A stretch of DNA of 64,000 nt from Octodonta nipae. Taxonomy: Eukaryota; Arthropoda; Insecta; Coleoptera; Chrysomelidae. The position numbers and the translations under genes are program-made. Below the pieces are notes generated by a model. It did no database searches, was not told the origin of the DNA, and saw only the letters and a list, made by a program, of their open reading frames with translations. The DNA lies in NCBI GenBank assembly GCA_034190945.1, contig CM067224.1, positions 37,700,661 to 37,764,660 of the forward strand, written 5' to 3'. Below, piece after piece: positions 1 through 11,086 of this stretch (position 1 is the first letter of the stretch; each line of letters begins with the position of its first letter).

Positions 1-257
1 GTTCCATTATACTCTCTAAGAGCTCCTTCCATTCCTGCTTGGATCTTCTCAAGCAGGTCAGCGTTGGTTGGCTGTTCTTGCTGCAGTTCTTGAGTCTCGT
101 CCGCTCTTTGTGCCAAAGGTGTTTCCGGCTCTGGATCGATTGTATTTCGACCAAATAGTTCGCGCTCCACTTCGCTCTTTATTGTGTCCAGTTGTTCAGG
201 CGAAATAAGGCCATTTTTCAAGATGACACGATATTGATCTGCGACTCTCTGTTCAGT
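1..257 (-). pseudogene. Non-LTR retrotransposon ORF fragment (partial, runs off window)
   Basis: The minus strand is open from about 257 to the window edge (about 85 codons). The translation contains VTEQRVADQYRVILKNGLI and then an acidic, Gln-rich stretch. This 'adopt QRVADQ..VI.KN' pattern resembles, from memory, the linker upstream of the reverse transcriptase in arthropod non-LTR retrotransposons, the type whose C-terminus lies at 23168-23476. No catalytic motif is inside the window. The frame opens abruptly next to an (ATT)n tract, so the piece is truncated at that side. Family assignment is inference. Confidence 0.5.
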
Positions 258-264
258 AACTTGA

Positions 265-296
<32 letters not shown>
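265..296. repeat. (ATT)n microsatellite
   Basis: About ten ATT units separate the minus-strand LINE fragment from the plus-strand env-like frame, marking a junction between two unrelated element remnants. Confidence 0.9.
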
Positions 297-297
<1 letters not shown>

Positions 298-299
<2 letters not shown>

Positions 300-930
300 T
301 TACGCATCTCCTATTGACACAAACGCGTTATGTGAACCTCAACTTCTAAAGAATGTCCAGAAGGTACCCGACAACTGTAAAAGCTCACTAATATTCACTC
401 AAGCATATAACGTTCAAAAACTAGAACCCAATACATGGCTCATAATTACTTCTGAAACCATAACTGTGACAGTGAATTGCGCTCAAACAAACCCAAAAAT
501 TCTTAAAGTCTCCCTCATCTCCATATTGACTCTTCAATTAGAGTGTAGTTCGTTTATAGGAATTACAAAAGTTCAAGCCGAATTTGGTAAACAAACCAAT
601 GTTCTAGATGCAGTGCCAGAAAAAATTATAATTCCTGAACTTCAGCCCCTAAAGCTGAACACACTTAATGTAAAAGAATTAGACGTAGCAAACCACAAAT
701 TGGAACAATATTCCAGAGACCTCGATGGTCTCATAAACCACACGTTTGTAATCAAAAACAGCTCTTGGTTTACCTATACAACCATAGCTGCTCTCATGAT
801 CATAGCAGCACTCATCACTTTCCAAGCTGTCAAAATGAGGATGGTAAAACCTCCAAAGGACTGCAATCCTGACCAGACTTCAGTGCATCAGCCAAGACCC
901 AAATTCTTCCCAAGCTTAGGCCTGTTTTGA
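298..930 (+). pseudogene. Envelope-like glycoprotein C-terminal fragment of an errantivirus-type LTR element
   Basis: The frame is open from 298 (in-frame TAA at 295) to the stop ending at 930, about 210 codons, with no ATG at a sensible start; it is the 3' part of a longer gene. It holds spaced cysteines, an N-glycosylation site in the pre-membrane region (NHT), a predicted membrane anchor (YTTIAALMIIAALITFQAV) and a short basic, Pro-rich tail. That is the layout of env proteins of insect errantiviruses, related to baculovirus F proteins. A polypurine run and an LTR follow at 1341-1698, in the right place for the 3' end of such an element. The surface domain and any fusion peptide lie outside the preserved part. 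Domain assignment is by architecture, not by search. Confidence 0.6.
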
Positions 931-1340
931 AAACAGAACAAAGCGTAGAAACGCAAGTTTAAGTATACCCTTTATGTTCTCTAAGAACTTAAAAAAATTA
1001 CCTATTTTTAATATTGATTTATATTATTAACCTTTTATTTTTACACAGTATTTTTATTCATATTTCCTTTTACTTTATATTTTATTTTGATATGTTTAGG
1101 TTAAGCATTTAATTATTACTCGTATTATTTTATTACTCATTTATTTTAACATATTTTGATTTTTACCTATTGCTTTATTATAATCATATTTCGCATTATA
1201 CACTTTTAATTATGTTACGCTACTTATATATTAACAGGTGATAATTACTTTTCTTGTAGGACATTAATTCCATTTCATGTTTTTATATTTTATGTTTCTC
1301 TTTTGAAAAGTTGATGTTATAGCATCAACTTTTGATATGT
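931..1340 (+). other. AT-rich 3' non-coding region between env and LTR
   Basis: About 410 bp of very AT-rich sequence with no frame of note; by position it is the 3' untranslated part of the errantivirus-like element. Confidence 0.5.
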
Positions 1341-1698
1341 GAGGGGAGTTGTTATATGCAAAATATATTAGAATTTAGTTCCCACACTCAAGAAGTCAAC
1401 GAAATTTAAAGCGTACGTGACTTCCCAGAGATATCAAATTTCAACTTGAATTATATGCAAACAACTTCCCGGAAACCTACACGAGACCGTTTACCCAGTA
1501 AAATGACTGACTTGCATCAGCACTTTTCTCGTTGTTATAAAAGCAACTGAAAACGATCTCGTGGTGTCATTCAAATAATGTCATTCAAATATTATCAATT
1601 TTAGTATTAAGTTAGTAAATCATTTTAATTATTCAATTTTAAATTGTGTATGTTTTTAAATAAATAATTTTTTTAAAAAGTGACTCGTCTTAATTACT
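1341..1698 (+). mobile_element. 3' LTR (with polypurine tract) of the errantivirus-like element
   Basis: A purine run GAGGGG (1341-1346) immediately precedes AGTTGTTATATG. About 350 bp later the sequence ends TAATTACT (1691-1698), an imperfect inverted match to the start. Inside are a TATAAAA box (1536-1542) and an AAATAAATAA polyadenylation-like stretch near 1658-1668, in promoter-R-polyA order. Ends are inferred because no second LTR is present for comparison. Confidence 0.5.
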
Positions 1699-3580
1699 CT
1701 CTCATATTGTCAAACATTTTAAATTAAAAATTTTCATTTTCTTATAATTGCCACAATTGTCACTGAGACCGGGGCCTGACTTATACGCTGAAACATTTGC
1801 AGCATTTGAAATATACCTATATTTCCTTAATTGAGGTGGGATTGTTGTCAATAAATCGATGAATATTGGTATAGCAAAGATGCCCAAACTGCCATTCAGA
1901 AAACAATTCTTCAAATTCGTTGATAATTGTTACACCCTTCTAATTTTTTCACTACCATGATAAAATAATAATTTATCAATGAGAGAATAATGGGATGTAA
2001 CGTAAAACTCAAGAGAACTGTACAAGTCGATCAATGCCAAACATTGTGCATGCAGTAAAATGAACATTCGATGTAAAATTTTCTTGTTCACAAAGAACAT
2101 TGTACTGAATTGTCAATTAGCCGAATCTGTTATTTCAAACATTTGAATTAATAATGAACCCGAAGAAATTACCTTCTGATTGAAGAAAGTCCATGCATAG
2201 TTCCATGGTCTTTTATGGTTGATCATAAATTATTCAAACATTTATAAAGCATTTCGAACAATTTTAAGTCTTCTGTTACTTAAACAGAATAAATCATTGT
2301 TCTAGCAGCGCGTCGTTGATTTATTACTACTGCAAACATAATTAAGAAAATTTCAGCCTGATTCCGTATTCCGACTAGTTTTCATTTAATAGTAGTAAAG
2401 GATGGTAAGGATTTTACTGGCGATTCAGAGAACATTTCCTCTGTGATAATTTTTAGGAGGTAGTATTTTAAGAGAATTTGTTGTATAGAGATAAATTTAA
2501 GTGGAAATATATTTTTTTCATTAACCTAGTATTGCAAGTACTCAAGGAATTTAAAGCACTTTTAAAGATTTGCCACTCTATACAGAATGTACAAAAAAAA
2601 CAACACAGATATCTGAATATTAAAATTCCGGCTTCCTATTTCTCAATACAATATTCAGTTCTTGAATAAGAAATTTTTGTTACCATAAAGACGTAACGCA
2701 ACCCTTCATAAAAATCAATCTATATATTCAGCTATATGTAACCAGTATTTCGTAGGGTAGCTTCACTCATACATTATGTTTTTTTACACCAGGTTGTGCC
2801 TGTAATTCTGGGCCTGATTTAAAAATGGGGGAGGGGGGTTGATGGGAACAGTCACTCCTACAAGAGTTACAATCAGTGAGGTCAACACTAAAACGGAAAT
2901 CTCACACCAAGTCTGGAAGAAGGCAATTTTTAATGCAATAGTCTAGGAAATACAAGTCGTCAAAGCACACAGAATCCCCCACTCTAGTTACTAAGCCACT
3001 CGCTGCTGTACACGACAACGGGCTCTCCCCTCTGTGCTGCTATTTGTCGTCAGCGTACTATCTTACATTACGGCGTTTCGTTGGCCTTTAACACTTCATG
3101 GGTACTGTTGAGTTACTATGCAACTAATGTTGAGTTACTATGCAACTACTGTCTTGTCGTCTTGGCAAATTTTCGGCGCCTTTCAGGAATTTTACTCTGT
3201 GGTTAACTTACGTCTATTTCTTCATTTTTGTCTACACTTATTCTTATTTGGTTTCTCCATGGGTCCTTTTGTAACTTGAATGCCTCGAATAATTTGGGTT
3301 TACAGAACATATCAGATTTGTTAGAACTCTTATTTTGTCTATTCATTGGGTTTTCTCTCCTCCAAATTTTTTCCTGTAACAGATAAGTATTTAAAAATTG
3401 TATATGTAGAACAAAGTGTAGTAAGGCAATTATGTAAAATTGCCCGGATTACTGGCTGTCTGTACAGAGATTCTTCCTCACAGTTTTTCTGAGAGAAAGA
3501 GATGTCTATAAAATGATCAACCAGTATTCCTGTATATAAGTAATGTATTGTATATTGTGTAATACTTATCTGTGTATGGA
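1699..3580. other. AT-rich intergenic or intronic sequence, nothing recognised
   Basis: No convincing coding frame on either strand. The only local structure seen is a 21-bp direct repeat (TGTTGAGTTACTATGCAACTA) at 3106-3126 and 3128-3148. A GC-richer patch near 2990-3090 has no open frame of interest. Confidence 0.5.
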
Positions 3581-3617
3581 GACGTTTCAACTCCGAGTCT
3601 GGAGTCGTTGTCAATCG
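3581..3617 (-). repeat. Penelope-like element (PLE) end signature
   Basis: On the minus strand the order is TTGACAACG, a 5-bp stem ACTCC/GGAGT around AGACTC, then TGAAACGTCTCC. The same layout (TTGACAA, short stem, GAAACG) recurs at 24.1, 27.1, 27.7 and 55.8 kb and, degenerate, at 53.9 kb. PLE pseudo-LTRs are known to carry hammerhead-like motifs of this form. The minus-strand frame at 3339-3722 runs through it and is probably not a real gene. Confidence 0.45.
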
Positions 3618-3901
3618 TTTAGTGTTGTTTTCGAGGTTTTTTCTAAAAAAATTTCGCTTTGATTTTGAATTTGTTGTTTGTAAAAAAATTTGAAAACCCA
3701 ATGAATAGGCAAAATAATTCAAGACCTCCTCAACAACCTTTTCGAAATTACTTGTTAGAACTCGTTGATGAAAAACTTTGTTCTTTATTTTTTGATCATT
3801 CTTTTTTATGTGGTATTTTTGTTTACTAGTTCTTAGTAGTTTATCTAATTTATTTCTATTTCTATCTATTTTATTGCTTAATAAGGCCTACTATCTATAT
3901 A

Positions 3902-4086
3902 TCGTTGAAAATCCTAGATGTAGGTCTTACATCTCGCGTCTTCAAATTTAACGAAATGTATCAAATACATAAAGAAGTGTTCAAGAGGACATTCAATTGT
4001 AGGAAGCGCAACTGATAAAGGTTCCCTAACCAGAAACAGTATATATTATACATATTGTCTTGCGTACAAAGGAATAATACCTTGAG
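3902..4086 (+). repeat. Hammerhead-bearing dispersed repeat, copy 1
   Basis: The copy runs from TCGTTGAAAATCCTAGATG through GGTCTTACATCTCGC and GAGGACATTCAATTG to a hammerhead-like segment and ends ACCTTGAG, a diverged form of the family end ACCTCGAAGAGAG. It abuts a truncated LTR at 4087, so one interrupted the other. The 5' part matches 27940-27985 and, inverted, 37070-37110. Confidence 0.6.
4006..4065 (+). ncRNA. Hammerhead ribozyme-like fold, core-mutated
   Basis: Stem I GCGCAA (4006-4011) pairs with TTGCGT (4060-4065). The core is CTGATAA (4012-4018; the active consensus CTGATGA has G at the sixth position). Stem II is GGTT/AACC with a CCCT loop, then GAAA (4033-4036). Stem III has about ten pairs (ACAGTATA.../...CATATTGT) and the presumed cleavage C is 4059 in GTC. 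The G-to-A core change should inactivate this copy. Confidence 0.55.
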
Positions 4087-4409
4087 TATACAATTTATAT
4101 TCACCGAACTATTTACAATTTATCTTTATTTAACTATACGACTGTCGAATACTGCATGAATCCTATAGCCAGCTGTCCGTATTTATATATTTCTCTCGGA
4201 ATTGTCTGGTAAGTCAACGAACCATCAGGAAACTTCTTTCATGTGTTCTGGAAGCTTCAAGGGAATTCGACGAATTCCTATTACCGGCAGCCGCCAGCCT
4301 CGGATTGAGAGATAAAACATTTCGGATTCCCAGAAGTATCGGAAGAATGTCGCTTCCACGAATTGGTTGATCGCCGATTGCACCAGCTATCCGATGAATT
4401 CTCGTAACA
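4087..4409 (-). mobile_element. Solo LTR, family A, truncated at its 3' side
   Basis: Minus-strand start TGTTACGAGAATTCATCGG at 4409 matches the LTRs at 30788, 34274 and 48342, including GTTCGTTGACTTRCCAGA and TATAAATACGGACAGCTGG. The element is cut at 4087 by the hammerhead repeat; the expected terminal ~100 bp are absent. The flank at 4410-4413 is ATAT, like the 48-kb copy. Confidence 0.7.
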
Positions 4410-4639
4410 ATATAGTTTGTACTCAATCACGCAATAACTACTGAACGGGAAGTACCGAACCTTTTTTCTAGGCTAATTCATTTCCGCATAACGATATAAT
4501 GTTTTTGCATTAATGTTCCAACAATAGAACTTAAATTTGTGTAAGTATTTTTATTTGTTAGGTAAATAATAAAATAATTTCCTGAAACTATACTATAATA
4601 ATTGATATTTTCGGTATATGGATGAAGCTGATATGTCTA

Positions 4640-7057
4640 TTTCGTGTTGTAAGTTATATGCTAAAATCTCTGAAACTACTGAACCTAAAATTTTGAAAAA
4701 ATAGAAAATATAGAACGTTGCCCAAAATTTACAGGAAAAATAAGGAGAAACCATTATTATTAATTTTGGGGGGCAAATTATAGAATTAAATAAAAATTTA
4801 AAAATAAAAAAAAATTCAAACTCATCATGTAATATATCAAATGAAAGGTCTCATTCTGAGGAACAAAAATATATTTTTTTCATATTTAAAAAAAAATAAT
4901 TAAAAAGATATTAACGAAAATAATCCAAAATTTACCCCTTCCCACCCTTTATCTCCGAAACTATAAAACGTAAGATTTTGAAGAAAAATAGTTTTATAGG
5001 TTCTGACCTGAAGTTTACTGGAAAAATAAGGAGAAACCTCTACTTTTAATTTTGGGGGGTAAATTAAAGAATTAAATGGAAAATATAAAATTAAAATTGT
5101 TTCTAACCCATCATGTTATATATCAAATGCAAGGGCTCATTACGACGAAAACAAATATATTTTTTTTCATATTTTTAAAATAAATAAATTAAAAGATATT
5201 AACAAAAATATAAAAAAAATTACCCATCCCCCCCCTTATCTCCGAAACTATAAGCTGGAAAATTTTGAAAAAAAATGGAGGTATAGCCCCTCACCTGAAC
5301 TTTACTGGAAAAATAAGGAGAAACCCCTAATATTTATTTTGGGGGGCAAATTATAGAATTAAATGGAAAATATAAAATTAAAATTGTTTCTAACCCATCA
5401 TGTTATATATCAAATGAAAGGGCTCATTACGAAGAAAACAAATATATTTTTTTCATATTTTTAAAATAAATAAATTAAAAGATATTAACAAAAATATACA
5501 AAAATTTACCCATTCCCCCCCCTTATCTCAGAAACCATAAGCTGGAAAATTTTTAAAAAACAATGGAGGTATAGCCCCTCACCTGAACTTTACTGGAAAA
5601 ATAAGGAAAAACCTCTAATATTTTTTTGGGGGGCAAATTATAGAATTAAATGGAAAATATAAAATTAAAATTGTTTCTAACCCAGCATGTTATATATCAA
5701 ATAAAAGGGCTCATGATGAAGAAAACAAATATATATTTTTTTCATATTTATAAAATAAATTAATTAAAAGATATTAACAAAAATATAAAAAAAAATTACC
5801 CACTCCCCCCTTTATCTCCGAAACCATATGCTGAAAAATTTTGAAAAACTGGAAGTATAGCTCCTCACCTGAACTTAACTGGAAAAATAAGGAGAAACCC
5901 CTAATATTTATTTTGGGGTGCAAATTATAGAATTAAATGGAAAATATAAAATTAAAATTGTTTCTAACCCATCATGTTATATATCAAATGAAAGGGCTCA
6001 TTATGACGAAAACAAATATATTTTTTTCATATTTTTAAAATAAATAAATTAAAAGATATTAACAAAAATATACAAAAATTTACCCATTCCCCCCCCCTTT
6101 TCTCAGAAACCATAAGCTGGAAAATTTTTAAAAAACAATGGAGGTATAGCCCCTCACCTGAACTTTACTGGAAAAATAAGGAAAAACCTCTAATTATAGA
6201 ATTAAATGGGAAATAAAAAATTATAATAGTTTCTAATGGGTCATGTAATATATCAAATCACAGGGCTCACTATGACGAATACATTTTTTTTATGTTTTTT
6301 TAAATGAATATTTTAAAATATATTAAAAAAATTACCCATTCACCCCGTCATTCCCCAAACTCTAAGACCTCAATTTTTTTTTATAGGAAAAATATGAAAA
6401 AAATCCCTAATTCTATTATTTGGCCCCCAAATAACAGAAATAAACGGAACATAAATTATTAGAAAACTCCCATAGTAATTTTAGGGACAAATTATACAAT
6501 TAAATGGAAAATGAAGATTCAATTTCCAAACGCATCATGTAATATATTAAATAAAAGGCTCATTATGTGAATTACAAATACATCATATTTTTAAATCATT
6601 TGTATAAAAGATATTAACAAAAATATTGAACATCGACTTAATTCCAACTTTAGAAACTACACTATTTAAATTTATTTTATTTGTATTTTTAAATAATTGG
6701 AATAACAGATTTAATAATTTATAATTTAAACTTTGACCTATTTTGCCCTTTTTCTTCCAATCTACAGAGCCTCAAAACTCAGACAGTATATTATAAAAGG
6801 CATCTCTGAAAGGTTATTAGTAAAATAAAACTATTCTGATAAAAATAAAGCGAATCCTAAAGTAAATAAAATAAAAAGTCTATCTGTGGAAAATCAAAGT
6901 GTATATTTTTTATAAATTTAAAACGCTTCATTTAAAAGATATAAGGATAAATATAAGAAAATGCACTCATTCCCTGCTTGTCTGAAACTGGAATATTCGA
7001 ATATTGAAGGTGGTACGGAACCCTTAGTATGCGAGTCCAACTCGCACTTGACCAAAT
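4640..7057. repeat. Tandem satellite, unit about 287 bp, ~8 units
   Basis: Landmark TCTCCGAAACTATAAGCTGG recurs near 4668, 4952, 5241, 5525, 5815, 6101 and 6351, spacings 284-290 bp (the last is shorter), followed by degenerate units to about 7057. Each unit carries ACTGGAAAAATAAGGAGAAA, TTTTGGGGGGCAAATTATAG and TATATCAAATGAAAGGGCTC. Central units are the most alike. The array ends with CGGAACCCTTAGTATGCGAG and a hairpin GCGAGT/ACTCGC (7031-7045), a motif I associate from memory with widespread insect repeats. Confidence 0.8.
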
Positions 7058-8055
7058 TATTCCATAAAATAACGCCTGACCGTTTATGGGAATATGTGGG
7101 ATGATTTCATATATTTAGATTTAACTTTAGCTTCTCTTTGACTGACATAGGGCTTAATGACCTTGTTTAGACTGTTGATTGCTGCTTTCCTGTATGAAAT
7201 TAAGCTTCCTCAATCATTAAGTCTTCGGCATGTTCTAGAAATAACGTTATTGTACTAAAGTTAGTTTAAAATAACCTTTCTGAAAAAATTTTCATGGTAA
7301 TAACTTTGCAATGGATTACTTCATTAAGTCATTTGGTAGGAGATATACAACAAAAGTTACCCGGCACAATTCGAACAATTAAATTCAAAGTATTGAAATT
7401 GTATTTTTACATTTTTTTTTGGTAGAACCATCATTGGTGCACCTATGATTTTTTTTTAATTCTAACTTAACTGTAGTAGAGTGAAACATTTTTTCAAAGA
7501 CTATAAAGACCCTTATTAATTTCCCACGTAAGTAGAAGGATTCAATTGTTCTCCTTTAACCAAATTTTCTTCTTAAGTTGTGTATTTATGCAGTATTGTG
7601 GAATTGTATTTTATGGCCTATATAGATCCCAAACATATTCAAACATTTTATATTTCTCAAATTGTCGTTTTTTTTTTGTATTATATGTATCTTATATATA
7701 AAGGTCTAGATGATTCTCCAATGTAAAATGCATTCGCAAGGACTGCAATTTGTTGAGTTTTCAGTTGTGGTTGCTGGTTTTGTTTTTGAGATTGATTTTT
7801 GTGCATTTCTTATTTGTAGTGTTGTTTTGACATTAAATCGGTTGCCTTCTATCTACGGTCTTTCTTTCTTGAATTGCGTGCTACCTAGAAATTAACTCTT
7901 TGTTGCTGAATTTTGTTTCCAGCAATAACAATTCTTTTTCTTTATAGAATTTGTTGTCGTTAGAACAGTTAGTCTTTGCTCATCATATAGTATGTTAATA
8001 ACACCCTATTGGTTGGTAGTTTGTTATTTTTTTTAGTTTGTGACGTAAATTGTAT

Positions 8056-8058
<3 letters not shown>
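7058..8058. other. AT-rich sequence, nothing recognised
   Basis: Only short, low-complexity frames; no repeat family from elsewhere in the window was matched here. Confidence 0.5.

Positions 8059-8112
<54 letters not shown>
8059..8112. repeat. (TA)n microsatellite
   Basis: About 26 TA units directly abutting the GC-rich hairpin at 8117-8159. Confidence 0.9.
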
Positions 8113-8115
<3 letters not shown>

Positions 8116-8116
8116 G

Positions 8117-8159
8117 GTATAACGCCACCAGGCAAACGTTTTGCCTGGTGGCGTTATAC
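8117..8159. repeat. Perfect 20-bp GC-rich inverted repeat (hairpin)
   Basis: GTATAACGCCACCAGGCAAA (8117-8136), loop CGT, then its exact reverse complement (8140-8159). It is strikingly GC-rich against its surroundings and sits at the end of a (TA)n tract. It could be a snap-back duplication, a collapsed terminal inverted repeat pair or a cruciform-forming site. Confidence 0.85.
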
Positions 8160-8322
8160 TCTCTTTTGAAAAAAAATATTTGTTGTTCAAGTTTTTCCAT
8201 GAATATGTTGGCTTAATGCTGGAGAGGGACCCATAGCCATGCCAAAATCCAGAATCTGGTTGGTAATAAAACGCTTTCTGTCATAGGATTACATTTGGTG
8301 GTTCATTATTTAAATACTTAGA

Positions 8323-8556
8323 GCATATACTTCTGGAGCTAGCCTGCAATGCACAAATGTCGTGATAATACTAGAAAGAGGGATAAACAAAGCGAGCATC
8401 ATGTTATCTCACTTCGTGGGTGGAAGATGCCAATGAACTACATACTGGACTTAGATAATTTGTAGCAGCTCGCAAGCGAGTGAAGTGGCCTCTTGCTCTC
8501 TCTATTGCCCTTTGTTTCTAGTCGTGTCATTGCAGGCTACCTCCAGAAGTATAAGC
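8323..8556. mobile_element. MITE-like element with ~30-bp terminal inverted repeats
   Basis: The left end GCATATACTTCTGGAGCTAG and the right end (reverse complement GCTTATACTTCTGGAGGTAG) continue as AGCCTGCAATG on both sides. Purine-rich (left) and pyrimidine-rich (right) blocks lie inside. At 234 bp with no frame it fits a non-autonomous DNA transposon. A clear target duplication was not established. Confidence 0.65.
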
Positions 8557-9876
8557 TGTAAGACTAAATAATATTAGGCAAAAACTGCTTATAGTAATGA
8601 TTTTCATATTATTAATATAAGTAACTAATTCTCAAGCTTTAACCCGGTCAAAGCAAAAATCAAATGAATGAAGCTGTTAAATTTCATTTCATTACTGCGT
8701 TATAAGAAAAATACGAGGATTGTGACAACGTTTGTGCCTTCAGAGAATAGGGCACTGACATCCGGGATTTATTAACATAATGACGAGCACACGTTCATAC
8801 CGACGCCGAGGAACTTAATGAAGTTTAACGACTCAGGCATTTGCCTCACATCACATTGGGTTTTCAATAATTCAAAAACTGACAGAATTTTGTGCAGCTT
8901 GTGTACGTTAAAACAGTCAGTTCCTTTTATGTTCCTCATTTCTACAGAGGTCGTTTCACTTTTCCACGAAACAAACAGTTATTTGTTTTAAAATACCAGA
9001 CATTAAACTAGAATGGCGAATTAAAAATTTATGGTTTTATTCAGGAAACGGGAGAAATTCAAGATTGTGTTAGTGGTCAAGCTGGTCAAATTTCATCCAG
9101 TAAATTAGCACTTAACGTTATTGCCTCTATTCTAGAAAGTGTAATTCCACAGTTGATGAACTGCAACAACGTCTACAAATTAATTTATTTTCTTACTACA
9201 GAATGTATAGGTAATTTAAGCTTTACATCATTCTCTACCAGATATTGTTGAACCGATTCGTAATTTTTTTAACAACAAATAATTTTTGAGATACTTAAGT
9301 AAATTATCTTCAACTGTTAAGAAAAAAACAACATATTATGCTACGGCCAATAGTTAAGGAGCTGAGTTTTTTAAATCCATTTTTCGAATTTTTTTCATTT
9401 AGTTTTTAGAGTCTAAACCAAATGGTGATCATGAGTGAGACCGATGAACTTGTGACGAGATGGGTTCCTCTAGTCAACTATCACGCTCAACCGTAAAACA
9501 AAACAGCAACAAATATTGATGTTGTTTTGTGGGCGCCAGATAGATTGTATGCCTTTTTTGTCCCTCAGAAGTTTATAGATAATATACCGGTCAAAGATTT
9601 GAGAAAAATAAAATTCGGACATAACTAAAATCACATTTGAACGGCTTAAGAAAATAGGAGGTTCTCAAATCTCGAAAACCTATATGAATACTTTAAATTG
9701 TAATTTATTATAGAAAGTCTTTAGATAGTTATTAAAAAAACCGGCAAACCACATTATCTTGAGCAAACTTGGTTTCTGGCGCCTCCGCCAGTTGTCAGTA
9801 TTCGTGTATTATTAAGTATTAGTGATGTGCCGATTCGATTATTTCAGTAATATATATATAATTATATAATAATAAA
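8557..9876. other. AT-rich sequence, nothing recognised
   Basis: No supported gene or repeat in about 1.3 kb; TA-rich just before the mariner-like element. Confidence 0.5.
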
Positions 9877-10179
9877 CAGTGATGGGCAATTGTGTGGAAC
9901 CAAGCAAATATCTCTGGAATTATTAGAAATATCAAAATGAAATTTGGAAGGTGGCTACTGCAGTAGATTGCCTATTTGTTTCCAAATTTTTTTAAAAGTT
10001 TGAACTTCCTCTTTTACCGGAAGTAATGTCGATTTTAAAATTTGTAATGAAACACCCTGTATAGTATTTTAGTTTCTTATGAAACATTTTATTGCGAATA
10101 CAAAAATATCGGGTTTGATGTTGTTTACTTCAATACCTACCGAGATATTAACAGAAAAGTAATTAAGGAAAGGAAAAAT

Positions 10180-11086
10180 CTAAGCAAGTCGGTTTTTAAA
10201 TTCTCTAGTAACATTAGCTATTACTTCTGGTATAATTCTCTGGATGTCTTGAGTTATTCTTGCAGCTAATTCTTGCAAATTATTGCGAGCGTAATGGGGT
10301 GGTGCTCCATCCTGCTGAAACCAGATATTATTTGGTAATTGTCCGTTTACCTCGAATGCCGGAATAACTTGTGTCTCCAAGAGCTGTAAATACCTATCTC
10401 CGTTTAAAGTTTCTTGTAAGAAGAAGGGTCCCACGATTCTGTTGTTATAAATGCCGGCCCAAACGTTCAATTTTATTTGCGACCAGTAGCGGCAGTTATG
10501 TATATTAACCGTATCATTTAAACAAAATGTAGCCTCGTCTGAAAACACCACATTTCTTATAAAATTATTACCAGAAACAATATATATTATATTTATATAT
10601 AATATATATTGTCTTGCCGACAAAGGAATGACACCTCGAAAAGAGTATTATTATCACTGTCACAAATATCCATCATCGTTTCGCAAAATTGCAAACGTCT
10701 GTCGAAATCGTCTTCGGAGAGTTCTAGAACGAGGCGAATTGTGTATGAATGATATTTTTCTCGCATTAATATCCTTCCTACTGAACGACGGCTAATTCCA
10801 TGCATATTGGCGAGGTCGGTAGTGGATAAGTGAGGATTTTCTTCCAAAGATATAGCAACATTTTGAGCTACACCTTCATTACTTGCACTTTTTAACCGTC
10901 CACTTTTTGGGAAATTCCACTTGCGTCGTACCTTAGCAAAGTTTTCGTCACTATTGAACGGGATATTTGTGTATTCGGTTGAACAATGTTAAAAAGGTCA
11001 CAAACTTCTTGATGCGCCCTTTTCTTCTCCCCATACCCAATCATCATTAATATTTCTATTCTTTCTCTTACACTTAATTCGGCCAT
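10180..11086 (-). pseudogene. mariner/Tc1-like transposase, disrupted
   Basis: The N-terminal part (11086 downwards: MAELSVRERIEILMMIGYGE) is a helix-turn-helix start. The next piece (10847-10640) has LSTTDLANMHGISRRSVGRI, the second HTH. The catalytic part (10560-10180) shows FSDEATF (first Asp) and WFQQDGAPPHYA (second Asp). The third acidic residue and the PDLTP-type block that should follow are missing: the frame passes from LQELAA straight to a tail. A frameshift lies between 10892 and 10847. A 76-bp insertion at 10571-10646 splits the catalytic domain; on either side of it the two frames are collinear. The product is certainly inactive. Confidence 0.8.
10571..10646 (+). mobile_element. 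76-bp insertion: truncated hammerhead repeat with 7-bp target duplication
   Basis: ATTATTA at 10564-10570 is repeated at 10647-10653, bracketing a segment that begins CCAGAAAC (mid stem II) and runs through a long AT hairpin, GTCTTGC and ACACCTCGAAAAGAG. Without it the transposase reading frame is continuous, so this is a true insertion into an older element. One boundary (the family end) is the same as in other copies and the other is variable, as in retrotransposed or truncated copies. Confidence 0.7.

Noticed and set aside
3339..3722. 127-codon minus-strand frame
   Set aside because: Contains the PLE end signature at 3581-3617 and AT-driven composition; no domain recognised.
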